Origin: Bryobacterales bacterium
GTDB taxonomy: Bacteria; Acidobacteriota; Terriglobia; Bryobacterales; Bryobacteraceae
NCBI GenBank assembly: GCA_003517725.1
Contig: DOZZ01000182.1
Location: forward strand, 1-6,196
Direction: 5' to 3'
DNA: 6,196 nucleotides
In this document: positions 1-6,196 of the stretch, one piece after another
Layout: each line of letters starts with the position of its first letter
Numbering within the stretch: position 1 is the stretch's first letter
Program-made: the position numbers and the translations under genes
The notes under the pieces: model-generated
The model's database searches: none
Told to the model about the DNA's origin: nothing
The model's input: only the letters and a program-made list of their open reading frames with translations

Positions 1-260
1 GGGCCTCAATATCGGGACAGACTGACCTGCCCCAAGCTAGAACGGGTAGAAAGAGCTCTTTCATGGGCTTTTTGAGTGATTTCGGAACGACCGGACACGC
101 CACGGGATATATTCCTTTGGGCGGGTTCATTTGGACCCCACTGACTCAATCGCGCAGTGATTTCGCTGTCATTTCAGGCGGTTGGCGGGGCGATGGTTGG
201 GTAAGCAGCCATTGTCACTCACCTCGATTTCGTTGAACTCATCGCTGCCCGCGCATATCA
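1..260. other. Non-coding or decayed region, no recognisable gene
   Basis: I recognise no gene here. One + strand frame stays open from base 3 to a TGA at 234-236 and contains an ATG at 63 (57 codons from there), but the translation matches no family I know and has no good ribosome binding site. A - strand frame from an ATG at 128-130 is open to the left window edge and is also unrecognised. Two short stretches (23-33, TGACCTGCCCC; 126-145, containing TTTGGACCCCACTGAC) resemble the style of insertion-sequence termini, but no partner inverted repeat or transposase is present. A perfect 14-bp palindrome lies at 49-62. The region is best read as decayed or intergenic DNA left of a rearrangement point. 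Confidence 0.5.
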
Positions 261-356
261 GGCTGTCCCCGTCAGCGTGTCCCCGTCAAGCGTGTCCCCG
301 TCAGCGTCCCCGTCAGCGTCCGTCAGCCTGTCCCCGTCAGCCTGTCAGCGTCTGTC
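261..356. repeat. Degenerate 14-bp tandem repeat, unit GTCAGCSTGTCCCC
   Basis: Successive units start at about 271, 285, 300, 312, 322, 336, 344 and 354. All begin GTCA and most continue AGC or GC followed by GTGTCCCC or CTGTCCCC. Unit length varies from about 8 to 15 bp: 14 (271), 15 with an inserted A (285), 12 (300), 10 (312), 14 (322), then shortened copies of 8 and 10. A partial copy precedes the first full unit (261-270). The irregular lengths suggest slippage and decay rather than a spaced array such as CRISPR. There are no unique spacers. The array ends where recognisable L11 coding sequence begins, so it marks the left junction of the rplK fragment. Confidence 0.85.
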
Positions 357-360
357 AAAT

Positions 361-531
361 CTGGCCAAGGGTTCGGCCGAGCCGCACAAGATCAAGGTCG
401 GCAAGATCACGCAGAAGCAAGTCGAAGAGATTGCCAAGATCAAGATGCCGGATCTGAACTGCTTCGATCTGGAAGCCGCCATGAACTCAGTGCGGGGCAC
501 CGCGCGAAGCATGGGCGTCGACGTCGTTTAA
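361..531 (+). pseudogene. rplK: 5'-truncated ribosomal protein L11 gene (C-terminal domain only)
   Basis: The translation from about 361 reads as the C-terminal part of ribosomal protein L11, the protein that binds 23S rRNA in the GTPase-associated centre. The recognisable blocks are [13 protein letters not shown], then [17 protein letters not shown], then the closing [11 protein letters not shown] before a TAA at 529-531. About 56 residues are present against roughly 140 in the whole protein. The N-terminal domain and the start of the C-terminal domain are missing, and nothing upstream in any frame restores them. The frame continues upstream through the tandem repeat to a stop at 202-204, so a GTG at 277 could in principle start an 84-residue chimera with a Ser/Pro-rich leader, but no ribosome binding site precedes it. 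Neighbours typical of rplK (nusG, rplA) are absent. The remaining reading frame is intact, suggesting a recent event. It is most likely a non-functional duplicate, with the true rplK elsewhere. Confidence 0.85.
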
Positions 532-532
532 T

Positions 533-766
533 CTAGCGGCCGAAGTGGCGCGCGAAGAGCTTGCGCGCCAGCTGCTCACCCTCCTCGGTCATCGCGACCG
601 ATTTCGCCTTACTCTTTGGATCGGAGATGTAGCCGCGCTCATGCAGGCGGTTAAGTACGTCCCAGTCTTGCCCTTTCCAGGCCCTCGTTTCGAAGCGATC
701 CCGGAACATCGTGAGAGTTAGCAAAGCCAGCACCATCTCGTCCACTTTGTCGCGGTTGTAGTCCAT
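533..766 (-). CDS. Small DUF6429-type protein
   Basis: This 77-residue protein matches the pattern I know for DUF6429: an N-terminal MDYNRDKVDE followed by a hydrophobic helix (VLALLTLTM), then the block RAWKGQDWDVLNRLHERGYI at 29-48, SDPKSKAKSV at 48-57, and a closing TEEGEQLARKLFARHF. Length is typical of the family. The helix-turn-strand layout with a late T-x-E-G looks like a small winged-helix fold, but function is unknown and no signal peptide or membrane segment is seen. The ATG at 764-766 is supported by a strong GGAGAGG Shine-Dalgarno six bases upstream. The gene is convergent with the rplK fragment, with one base between the two stop codons, and has its own candidate promoter. It appears intact and probably monocistronic. 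Confidence 0.85.
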   Translation of the reverse strand: MDYNRDKVDEMVLALLTLTMFRDRFETRAWKGQDWDVLNRLHERGYISDPKSKAKSVAMTEEGEQLARKLFARHFGR

Positions 767-772
767 CCCGAA

Positions 773-779
773 CCTCTCC
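773..779 (-). promoter_or_regulatory. Ribosome binding site of the DUF6429-type gene
   Basis: On the - strand this reads GGAGAGG with six bases before the ATG at 766-764. It is a near-ideal Shine-Dalgarno site and fixes the start of the small gene. Confidence 0.75.
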
Positions 780-790
780 GGCTGAGCACA

Positions 791-820
791 ATTCTAGTGC
801 GGCACGACCGCAACTTCCAA
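791..820 (-). promoter_or_regulatory. Candidate sigma70-type promoter for the DUF6429-type gene
   Basis: On the - strand a TTGGAA box (820-815) is followed after 18 bases by TAGAAT (796-791). The boxes match the consensus at 4 of 6 and 5 of 6 positions. Transcription would start near 784, giving a leader of about 18 nt that contains the ribosome binding site. The call rests on consensus matching by eye. Confidence 0.4.
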
Positions 821-1051
821 TAGCGGGCCGGTTCCAGCGTTCACCACGTCGATCCCGCGCAACACGGTTTTATTTGAAGCAGGCACGCCGATCTAAGCAC
901 ACGTTGACATGTGGCGCGGCCCATCGCGGTTTGTGGGGCGGCGTTTGCCGAGGGCGCAGTTGCCTGGAGTGCGGTTAGCGCGTGTCTTCTTAGCCATCCG
1001 GGCCAAATGTGACACATCGATCGTTGTCAGCAGTGGTTGCGATGAGAAATG

Positions 1052-1078
1052 TTGAGACGTCCCGCCGTTTGCCATAAT
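1052..1078 (+). promoter_or_regulatory. Candidate promoter for the Uma2 gene
   Basis: A TTGAGA box (1052-1057) and a CATAAT box (1073-1078) each match sigma70 consensus at 5 of 6 positions. The spacer is 15 bp, shorter than the favoured 17, so the promoter would be weak or the pairing may be chance. Transcription would start near 1085, leaving a very short leader that just includes the GGGAG at 1088-1092. Confidence 0.3.
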
Positions 1079-1095
1079 GGTGCAGACGGGAGTTC

Positions 1096-1641
1096 ATGAG
1101 CACAGTCACCACCGCGCTGACGAGCTGGGAAGAGTTTCTCGCCATTCCCGATGCTGGTATTGAGGGCCATTATGAGCTTCATGATGGAGAAGTCATCCTA
1201 GTGCCGCCGCCGCGACCCATTCACGTTTATATCCAGAGCTTACTGGTGCAGTGGCTGACGAACGCCGCGCAAGGGCAAGGGCGCGCGGCGCAGGAATTTC
1301 CCTACCGGCCCGCGCAAAACCTTCAGTTCTGGCACTCGGACGTCGCCTACATCCCTAACGAGCACTGGGAGGCAATGCGGGCTAACGAGTATCCGGTCTA
1401 CTCTCCGCTGTTGGTGATTGAGGTTCTCTCGCCATCGAATAAGGATCAAGAGGTTCACCGGCAGCGGGTGGCGGCATTCTCCGGTGGAACGCGGGAGTTT
1501 TGGGTTGTTAACCCAGACACCCAAAGCATCGAGGTCTCGGTTCCGGGATCGCCAACCACCGTTTTCAAAGTGGGCGACGCTTTTCCAATCTCCGTTTTGC
1601 CGGATGCGCCCTTTCCTGTGAACGTACTGTTTCAGCGGTAA
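1096..1641 (+). CDS. Uma2 family (DUF820) PD-(D/E)XK-fold putative endonuclease
   Basis: This 181-residue protein has the usual length and layout of Uma2 proteins, restriction-endonuclease-like domains that are abundant in cyanobacteria, Chloroflexi and acidobacteria but functionally obscure. Visible family blocks are the N-terminal WEEFLAIPD, the YELHDGEVILVPPP block (26-39; Glu27 is the likely helix-1 acidic residue), SDVAYIP (81-87, candidate catalytic Asp82), LLVIEVLSPSN (105-115, candidate catalytic Glu109), and REFWVVNPD (133-141). The usual helix lysine before the aromatic residue is replaced by Gln/Arg (RQRVAAF, 122-128), and GV before the REFW block is GT, so it is a somewhat divergent member. 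It is probably a soluble cytoplasmic protein. The ATG is preceded by GGGAG only three bases upstream. It ends 23 bp from the stop codon of the convergent E1 gene. No methyltransferase or antitoxin partner is adjacent, so nuclease activity is inferred from fold only. Confidence 0.92.
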   Translation: MSTVTTALTSWEEFLAIPDAGIEGHYELHDGEVILVPPPRPIHVYIQSLLVQWLTNAAQGQGRAAQEFPYRPAQNLQFWHSDVAYIPNEHWEAMRANEYPVYSPLLVIEVLSPSNKDQEVHRQRVAAFSGGTREFWVVNPDTQSIEVSVPGSPTTVFKVGDAFPISVLPDAPFPVNVLFQR

Positions 1642-1664
1642 GACGCAAGTTCGCGACGGCTCCC

Positions 1665-3785
1665 TCAGTACCGCAGCAGCTTCTCCGCTTCCCGCACGAT
1701 ATCGTCCACCTGCGGCAAAATCGCGTTCTCCAGATCCGGATGGTAGCCCACCCAGGTGTCCATGGCCCCGATGCGGCGCACCGGCGCGTCCAGATCCCCA
1801 AACAGTTCATCCGCAATGCGCGCGCAGATCTCGGCGCCGTAGCCCCAGCTCAGGCAGTCCTCGTGGACGAACAGCACTCGGTTGGTCTTCTTGACCGAAG
1901 CCTCAACGGCCGCCCAGTCGTACGGCGAGAGCGACCGCAGGTCCAGAATCTCGATGCCCGCTTCCGGGTTCTTGCGCTCGATCTGCATGGCCGCCTGCAG
2001 CGACTTTTGCACCAGTGCGCCGTAGGTCACGACGGTCAACGAATGGCCGGGCTTGACCAGCCGGGCTTTACCGAACGGAATGCAGAAATCGGCGCCGGGA
2101 TGCGGCGAGCGGTTGTAGGGCTCGCGGTAGAGGCGCTTGTGTTCCAAAAACAACACCGGGTCGTCGCAGCGGATGGCGGTCCGCAGCAGGCCGCAGGCAT
2201 CCAGCGCGTTCGAGGGGAACACCACCCGGATCCCGGGGATGTGGGTGAAGATCGACTCGCCGTTTTGGCTGTGGTAAATGGCGCCGCCGTTGAGGTAGCC
2301 GCCGATCGGCACTCTCATCACCAGGGGACACGAAAAGCCCCCGTTCGAGCGCCAGCGCAGACTCGCCATCTCATCTCGAATCTGCATCATGGCTGGCCAA
2401 ATGTAATCAAAAAATTGAATCTCCACTACGGGCTTCATGCCGGCCGTGGCCATGCCGATCGCCCGCCCCGTGATGGCAGCTTCGGCGATCGGCGCGTTGA
2501 AACAGCGGCGCGTCGAGAATTCGGTTTGCAGACCGGCCGTTACTTTGAAAACGCCGCCCTTACCTTTCACCTCGCGCAGGCTGTCTTCACGGCTGCAGTC
2601 GGCCACGTCCTGGCCGAACACCACGATCGATTCATCGCGGCGCATCTCCTCATGCAACGTGACGTTGATCAGGTCGACCATGGTCTTGGGTTCGCCCTGA
2701 AATTGCGGCTCGCTGGCAAACTGAGCGGACTGCGGATCTACCGTTTCCGAGTAGAGATGCCGCAGTGCTGTTGCGGGCGCCGGTCCGGGTTGATGGTCGG
2801 AGCTGTGCGCCGCGGCTTGCACCTCCTGGTCGGCCTCGTGCGCCACGCGCGCCAGCTCGTGCGCGTCCACTATGCCTTCCGACACCAGCTGCCGTGGAAA
2901 GATGACCAGCGGGTCGATTTCGGCTTCGCTGGCGCGTTCGGCGGGCGTCTTGTACAGCTTTTCATCGTCCGACAGGGAATGCGAGTAGGGCCGCACCACG
3001 TGGGCATGCACCAGCGCCGGGCCATGCCCCTCGCGGCAGTACGCTACGGCTTGGCTCATGGCGGCATGGGACGCCGGGAAGTTGGTGCCATCCACTTCCT
3101 GCCGGAACAGGTTCGGGAAGCCAGAAAGCAACCGCGAAATGTTGCCGCCCGGGGTTTGGTGATCGACCGGTACGGAGATGGCGTAGCCGTTGTCCTGGAT
3201 CAGGAAGACTACCGGCAATTGGCGCAGGCACGCGGCGTTGATGGCCTCCCAGAACTCGCCCTCGCTGGTGGCGCCTTCGCCCGAGCTGACCAGCGTCACC
3301 TGGTGCGCCGCCGGGTTTTGATAAACACAAGCTTCGGCGCACCCGATGGCCTGCAGGTACTGCGTGCCGGTCGGGGAGGACCCGGCCACGATGTGCTTGT
3401 CGTAGTCGCTCCAGTGGGATGGCATCTGGCGTCCGCCGGAGGCTGTATCGGCCGCCGCGCCGAAGGCCTGCAGGAACATCTCTTGGGGGGTCACGCCCAG
3501 CGCCAGGCAGAGGGCCCGATCGCGATAGTAAGGATAAAACCAGTCATGCCCCGGCTGCAGGCACATCCCGGCCGCCACCTGCGCGGCTTCGTGCCCGGCG
3601 GCGCTGATCTGGAAAAAGATCTTGTTCTGCCGCTTCAGCAGGATCTCGCGGTCGTCGATGCGCCGCGACAGGTACATCCAGCGGTACGCGCGCACCAAAG
3701 CTTCCGGTGAGAGGCCGGCCAGGCGCGTGGGGGCGGCGGTAAGGTTAACTTCAGTGTCGGTGCGTTCCGCGCTGGTGGGCGTCAT
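1665..3785 (-). CDS. Fused E1 alpha/beta subunit of a 2-oxoacid (branched-chain type) dehydrogenase complex
   Basis: This 706-residue enzyme would catalyse thiamine-diphosphate-dependent decarboxylation of a 2-oxoacid and transfer of the acyl group to lipoyl-E2. Residues about 25-325 are the alpha part: [13 protein letters not shown] from 169 and DNGYAIS at 198-204 form the thiamine-diphosphate/Mg binding motif, and [11 protein letters not shown] at 265-275 is the loop typical of branched-chain E1 alpha. GEG rather than GDG also occurs in human BCKDHA. A Pro/Ala-rich linker (about 326-365) leads to the beta part: pyrimidine-binding domain from [10 protein letters not shown] (368), with the likely catalytic Glu435 in [17 protein letters not shown] at 505, and a C-terminal transketolase-like domain (about 560-690, containing [12 protein letters not shown]). 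Natural alpha-beta fusions are known in this family. ATG at 3783-3785 has AAGGGAG nine bases upstream. It lies 46 bp after the membrane-protein gene. No E2 or E3 gene is visible. Substrate (branched-chain acid versus pyruvate) cannot be settled from sequence alone. Confidence 0.95.
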   Translation of the reverse strand: MTPTSAERTDTEVNLTAAPTRLAGLSPEALVRAYRWMYLSRRIDDREILLKRQNKIFFQISAAGHEAAQVAAGMCLQPGHDWFYPYYRDRALCLALGVTPQEMFLQAFGAAADTASGGRQMPSHWSDYDKHIVAGSSPTGTQYLQAIGCAEACVYQNPAAHQVTLVSSGEGATSEGEFWEAINAACLRQLPVVFLIQDNGYAISVPVDHQTPGGNISRLLSGFPNLFRQEVDGTNFPASHAAMSQAVAYCREGHGPALVHAHVVRPYSHSLSDDEKLYKTPAERASEAEIDPLVIFPRQLVSEGIVDAHELARVAHEADQEVQAAAHSSDHQPGPAPATALRHLYSETVDPQSAQFASEPQFQGEPKTMVDLINVTLHEEMRRDESIVVFGQDVADCSREDSLREVKGKGGVFKVTAGLQTEFSTRRCFNAPIAEAAITGRAIGMATAGMKPVVEIQFFDYIWPAMMQIRDEMASLRWRSNGGFSCPLVMRVPIGGYLNGGAIYHSQNGESIFTHIPGIRVVFPSNALDACGLLRTAIRCDDPVLFLEHKRLYREPYNRSPHPGADFCIPFGKARLVKPGHSLTVVTYGALVQKSLQAAMQIERKNPEAGIEILDLRSLSPYDWAAVEASVKKTNRVLFVHEDCLSWGYGAEICARIADELFGDLDAPVRRIGAMDTWVGYHPDLENAILPQVDDIVREAEKLLRY

Positions 3786-3794
3786 GAACGATTT

Positions 3795-3801
3795 CTCCCT
3801 T
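3795..3801 (-). promoter_or_regulatory. Ribosome binding site of the E1 gene
   Basis: On the - strand this reads AAGGGAG, with nine bases before the ATG at 3785-3783. It supports that start. It lies in the 46-bp gap after the upstream gene, in which I see no terminator hairpin, consistent with cotranscription. Confidence 0.65.
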
Positions 3802-3831
3802 ACAAGTGTAATCCGGCAGTACTGTTACGGC

Positions 3832-6195
3832 TCACACGGCCACCCGGCTGACCGAAGGAAAATATACCCCAACGCGCGCCACAATCAAAAGCGCGGCCAG
3901 GTAGAGCAGCCCTCCCACCAGCATCGTCAGGGTTAGACCCATATAGATGGCGCACACCATGGCGCCTACCGAGCCCAGTACGCTGGCGGCCGCGTTGAGC
4001 GACCAAGCCCATCGCAAGGATTCGGGGTGCCATGCCTGCAGCCGCGCCAGGCCCGCCGGGAAGGGCATGCCCATGACAAAGCCGGCGGGGAAGATCAGGG
4101 CCACCGTGACCACCATTTTCACGGGCAGCGGCAGACCCACGCCGCGCGAGAGCAGCAGCAGCGCGGCCGCCAACACGGCCACCAGCAGCGCGACCCCGCC
4201 CAACGCCATTAGCAGACGCGATTTACGGTTACCGAGTGCGGTGCGGCTGAACGAACTGCCGAGGCTGCTCGACAGCAGCATTGAAAAGACCACCACGGTC
4301 AGCGCATAAGTGGGGTGGCCCAGAAACAGCACGAACTTCTGAATCAGCGCGACCTCCACCAGAATGTAGCCCGCGCCGATGCACAGAAAATAGAGCAGGT
4401 ACAGCAGCACCGGGCGCTCGTGCGGCAGTTTGGCGCCCAGCAGCAGCGGCGGCAGCAGCAGCACCACCAGCACCGCCAGCAAGCTCACCGCCAAGGCTTC
4501 AAACAGCAGCGGCACGGCTTTGTTGATCTTGTAATCGGCGGTGCCCTGCGGGCCGGCGGCCAGAAAAGCCCACAGGTCGCGCGGCTGCACCGTATAGAAA
4601 AAGAAAGGCCGGTCGTCGCTGACAGGCGAGATATCGAAGGCATAGCCGCGTTCGTACTGGCGCGGATCGGGCGCCGTTAGAAGGTCGGTGAACTGGTTCG
4701 GAATCGCGGCGCCCGGCAGGTACACGGCACTCATATTGGAGGCCGCCAGCATGGCTCGCGCGCGTTCGATATCGGCTGCCGTAAAGGGCTGGCGCGAGAT
4801 CAGCACTGTGTCACGGGCGCCCCAGCCGGCCAGATCGCGGCGGGTGCCTTCGCGTCCCACAATCACATGGGATGCCGGCGCGGTTTCGCCCATATCACGC
4901 AAGGCCGCAATCGCCAGCGCGATCAGCCGCAGCGATTCACGCGGCGGTTCGAAGCCCCAGCGCGTGAACGACAGGATGCCGTCGGGCGTCAACCGCGCGA
5001 AATAGTCGCGCATGGCGTCGGTGGTGTAAAGGCTGCTTTCGGACAGCGCAAACGCCCCGGCTGCCGTAGAGGCCCACGTGTCCACCAGCGTTGCCTGCAG
5101 CACCTGATACTGCTCCGAACTTTGGCGTATGTAGCTGCGCCCGTCGGCCACCACGATCTTCACGCCCGGATGGAAGTACAGGTTGCGGCTCAGCTCCGAA
5201 AACTTCTGCCGCATGATGGTGGTCGCGATGATCGGGTTGATCTCGACGCCGGTGATGTCGCGGCTGCCGGTGGCCAGCGCCCGGGCCACGTCCCAACCGC
5301 CGCCGGGCCCAATGATGAGAGTCTTGGCGCCGGGCCGCACGGCGTACGCCATCGCGGGTCCCTGGTCGATCAAATCATGACGCTGGGCGGGCGTCAGGTC
5401 CTTGAAATCGAAGTTGGCGATGCCGGTCGAAGCGTCGGCGTCAATAAAGATGGTGGGTGCGCCGGAGCCGCGGTCGGGCGCCAGAGCGATGCGCGAAAAG
5501 CTGTTCCACTTCACATACTGCTCGTTTTCGAGCTTCTGACCCTTGGCATAACGCACCTCGATCCAGTGCGATTTCACGTTGACCACCACCAGCAGCGTTA
5601 GCAGCAGGCCCAGGCCCACGGTACCGACGCGGCCCAGCGTATAGCCGTCCAGGAAAAACCAGATCGATGCCGCCGACGCGAAGAGAATGGCCACCGAAAT
5701 AGCCGTGTTGGGGCCGCCGATCAGGTTCAACAGCGGGACCAGCAGCAGGCATCCCCCGGCCGCGCCCAGCAGGTCGAAAAAGTAGACCCGATTAACGCGT
5801 TCGATGGTCTCGGAGATCACCAGCGAAATAATGGTCCCGGCGCAGAAGAAGGGCAGGGCATTGGTGAAGTAGATAAGCGCCAGCGCGCCGTTGCCCCCGG
5901 TCTGCCGCCGGCTCAGCAGAATGGCGGCGGCCAGCACCACCAGCAGGCTGTTGAGCGCACTCAGCCACCCCAGTTTCCGGAAGAATGTACCGGGCCACGC
6001 GGCCACCACGTACGAGAAGACGCCGCCCGCTCCCAGGCCAAATAGAGCAATCGAGATGGCCAAAAACGCGAAGTGGTAATAAAAAACCACCGAAAATATG
6101 CGCGTCAGCGATAGCTCAAGCAGCAGCGTGCCCAGCGTAGTGAGCAACACCGCGAGATACAGCAGAGGCCAACTGATCGGTGCGGTTTTTGGCAA
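3832..6195 (-). CDS. Polytopic membrane protein with central spermidine-synthase/methyltransferase-like domain
   Basis: The 787 residues divide into three parts. Residues 9-206 carry about seven hydrophobic segments, opening with the family-typical LELSLTRIFSVVFYYHFAFL. Residues 210-555 are soluble: IIGPGGGWDV (294-303) is the SAM-type glycine loop, GVEINP (316-321) supplies the ribose-binding acid Glu318, VVADGRS (348-354) follows, and the LVDTWASTAAGAF stretch (370-382) occupies the catalytic loop. Residues 561-774 carry about seven more membrane segments. This resembles large uncharacterised spermidine-synthase-like membrane proteins common in acidobacteria and Deltaproteobacteria. The loop lacks the D-x-x-D-P pattern of true spermidine synthases, so putrescine aminopropylation is doubtful; the substrate is unknown. 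The start shown is a TTG at 6195-6193, one base from the window edge, so the real start may lie further upstream, although the first membrane segment is already present. Leucine runs create CAG/CTG-rich DNA near 4435-4480. It ends in TGA at 3834-3832 and is probably cotranscribed with the E1 gene. Confidence 0.9.
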   Translation of the reverse strand: MPKTAPISWPLLYLAVLLTTLGTLLLELSLTRIFSVVFYYHFAFLAISIALFGLGAGGVFSYVVAAWPGTFFRKLGWLSALNSLLVVLAAAILLSRRQTGGNGALALIYFTNALPFFCAGTIISLVISETIERVNRVYFFDLLGAAGGCLLLVPLLNLIGGPNTAISVAILFASAASIWFFLDGYTLGRVGTVGLGLLLTLLVVVNVKSHWIEVRYAKGQKLENEQYVKWNSFSRIALAPDRGSGAPTIFIDADASTGIANFDFKDLTPAQRHDLIDQGPAMAYAVRPGAKTLIIGPGGGWDVARALATGSRDITGVEINPIIATTIMRQKFSELSRNLYFHPGVKIVVADGRSYIRQSSEQYQVLQATLVDTWASTAAGAFALSESSLYTTDAMRDYFARLTPDGILSFTRWGFEPPRESLRLIALAIAALRDMGETAPASHVIVGREGTRRDLAGWGARDTVLISRQPFTAADIERARAMLAASNMSAVYLPGAAIPNQFTDLLTAPDPRQYERGYAFDISPVSDDRPFFFYTVQPRDLWAFLAAGPQGTADYKINKAVPLLFEALAVSLLAVLVVLLLPPLLLGAKLPHERPVLLYLLYFLCIGAGYILVEVALIQKFVLFLGHPTYALTVVVFSMLLSSSLGSSFSRTALGNRKSRLLMALGGVALLVAVLAAALLLLSRGVGLPLPVKMVVTVALIFPAGFVMGMPFPAGLARLQAWHPESLRWAWSLNAAASVLGSVGAMVCAIYMGLTLTMLVGGLLYLAALLIVARVGVYFPSVSRVAV

Positions 6196-6196
6196 T

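Larger units (their letters stand above)
767..1095. other. Intergenic region between divergent DUF6429-type and Uma2 genes
   Basis: This 329-bp stretch separates two divergently transcribed genes. It holds the candidate promoters of both, near 791-820 and 1052-1078. A 60-codon - strand frame (893-1075) lies inside it, but its translation resembles no family known to me and its start has no ribosome binding site, so I do not call it a gene. I see no RNA gene, terminator hairpin or strong repeat here. Confidence 0.55.

Noticed and set aside
261..356. CRISPR array
   Set aside because: Units are directly contiguous, short and of uneven length, with no spacers.
182..457. A 91-codon + strand frame through the repeat
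   Set aside because: Its sequence is dominated by repeat-encoded Arg/Pro/Ser and, over 361-457, it is out of frame with the convincing L11 sequence.
893..1075. A 60-codon - strand frame in the intergenic region upstream of the Uma2 gene
   Set aside because: There is no ribosome binding site at the first ATG, no recognised domain, and it would overlap the likely Uma2 promoter. An internal ATG (MAKKTR...) also lacks a good ribosome binding site.
1635..1674. GCGGTA / TACCGC inverted pair between the convergent Uma2 and E1 genes as a terminator
   Set aside because: The stem is only 6 bp with a 28-base loop, and there is no T tract on either strand.
1740..3710. A 656-codon + strand open frame antisense to the E1 gene
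   Set aside because: The - strand translation is an unmistakable E1 enzyme. The antisense product is His/Arg/Gly-rich with no recognisable domain, as expected when a GC-rich gene's codon bias removes stop codons from the opposite strand.
4435..4480. CAG-rich triplet run as a microsatellite
   Set aside because: It encodes leucines (CTG on the - strand) of a membrane segment and is explained by coding for a hydrophobic helix in GC-rich DNA.
4867..5601. A 244-codon + strand open frame antisense to the membrane protein gene
   Set aside because: It lies wholly opposite the conserved SAM-domain coding region and has a composition typical of a GC-rich shadow frame.

Overview
The window is a GC-rich bacterial segment. 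The C-terminal sequence of its L11 fragment, the fused alpha/beta E1 dehydrogenase and the large membrane-anchored spermidine-synthase-like protein together suggest an acidobacterium, perhaps of the Solibacter/Bryobacter type. That is an inference from protein style, not a proven placement.

The left third (1-1641) looks accessory and rearranged. Positions 1-260 hold no recognisable gene, only short motifs that might be transposon-end remnants. A degenerate 14-bp tandem repeat follows (261-356). It runs directly into a 5'-truncated copy of the ribosomal protein L11 gene (rplK, 361-531, + strand) that keeps only about the last 56 codons. One base after the L11 stop codon lies the stop codon of a convergent small gene for a DUF6429-type protein (533-766, - strand). 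A 329-bp intergenic region with candidate divergent promoters separates it from a complete Uma2-family PD-(D/E)XK nuclease gene (1096-1641, + strand).

The right two thirds (1665-6195) form a two-gene module on the - strand. The upstream gene (3832-6195) encodes a polytopic membrane protein with a central spermidine-synthase/methyltransferase-like Rossmann domain and about seven membrane segments on each side. Its 5' end lies at the window edge. After 46 bp comes a complete 706-residue single-chain E1 (alpha plus beta) of a 2-oxoacid dehydrogenase complex, most like the branched-chain 2-oxoacid type. No E2 or E3 gene is visible. Close spacing and shared strand suggest cotranscription, but no biochemical link between the two is evident.

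The least ordinary features are the rplK fragment with its sharp repeat-bounded left junction, the repeat itself, and the membrane aminopropyltransferase-like protein whose catalytic loop departs from true spermidine synthases. I see no CRISPR array, tRNA, rRNA or intact mobile element.
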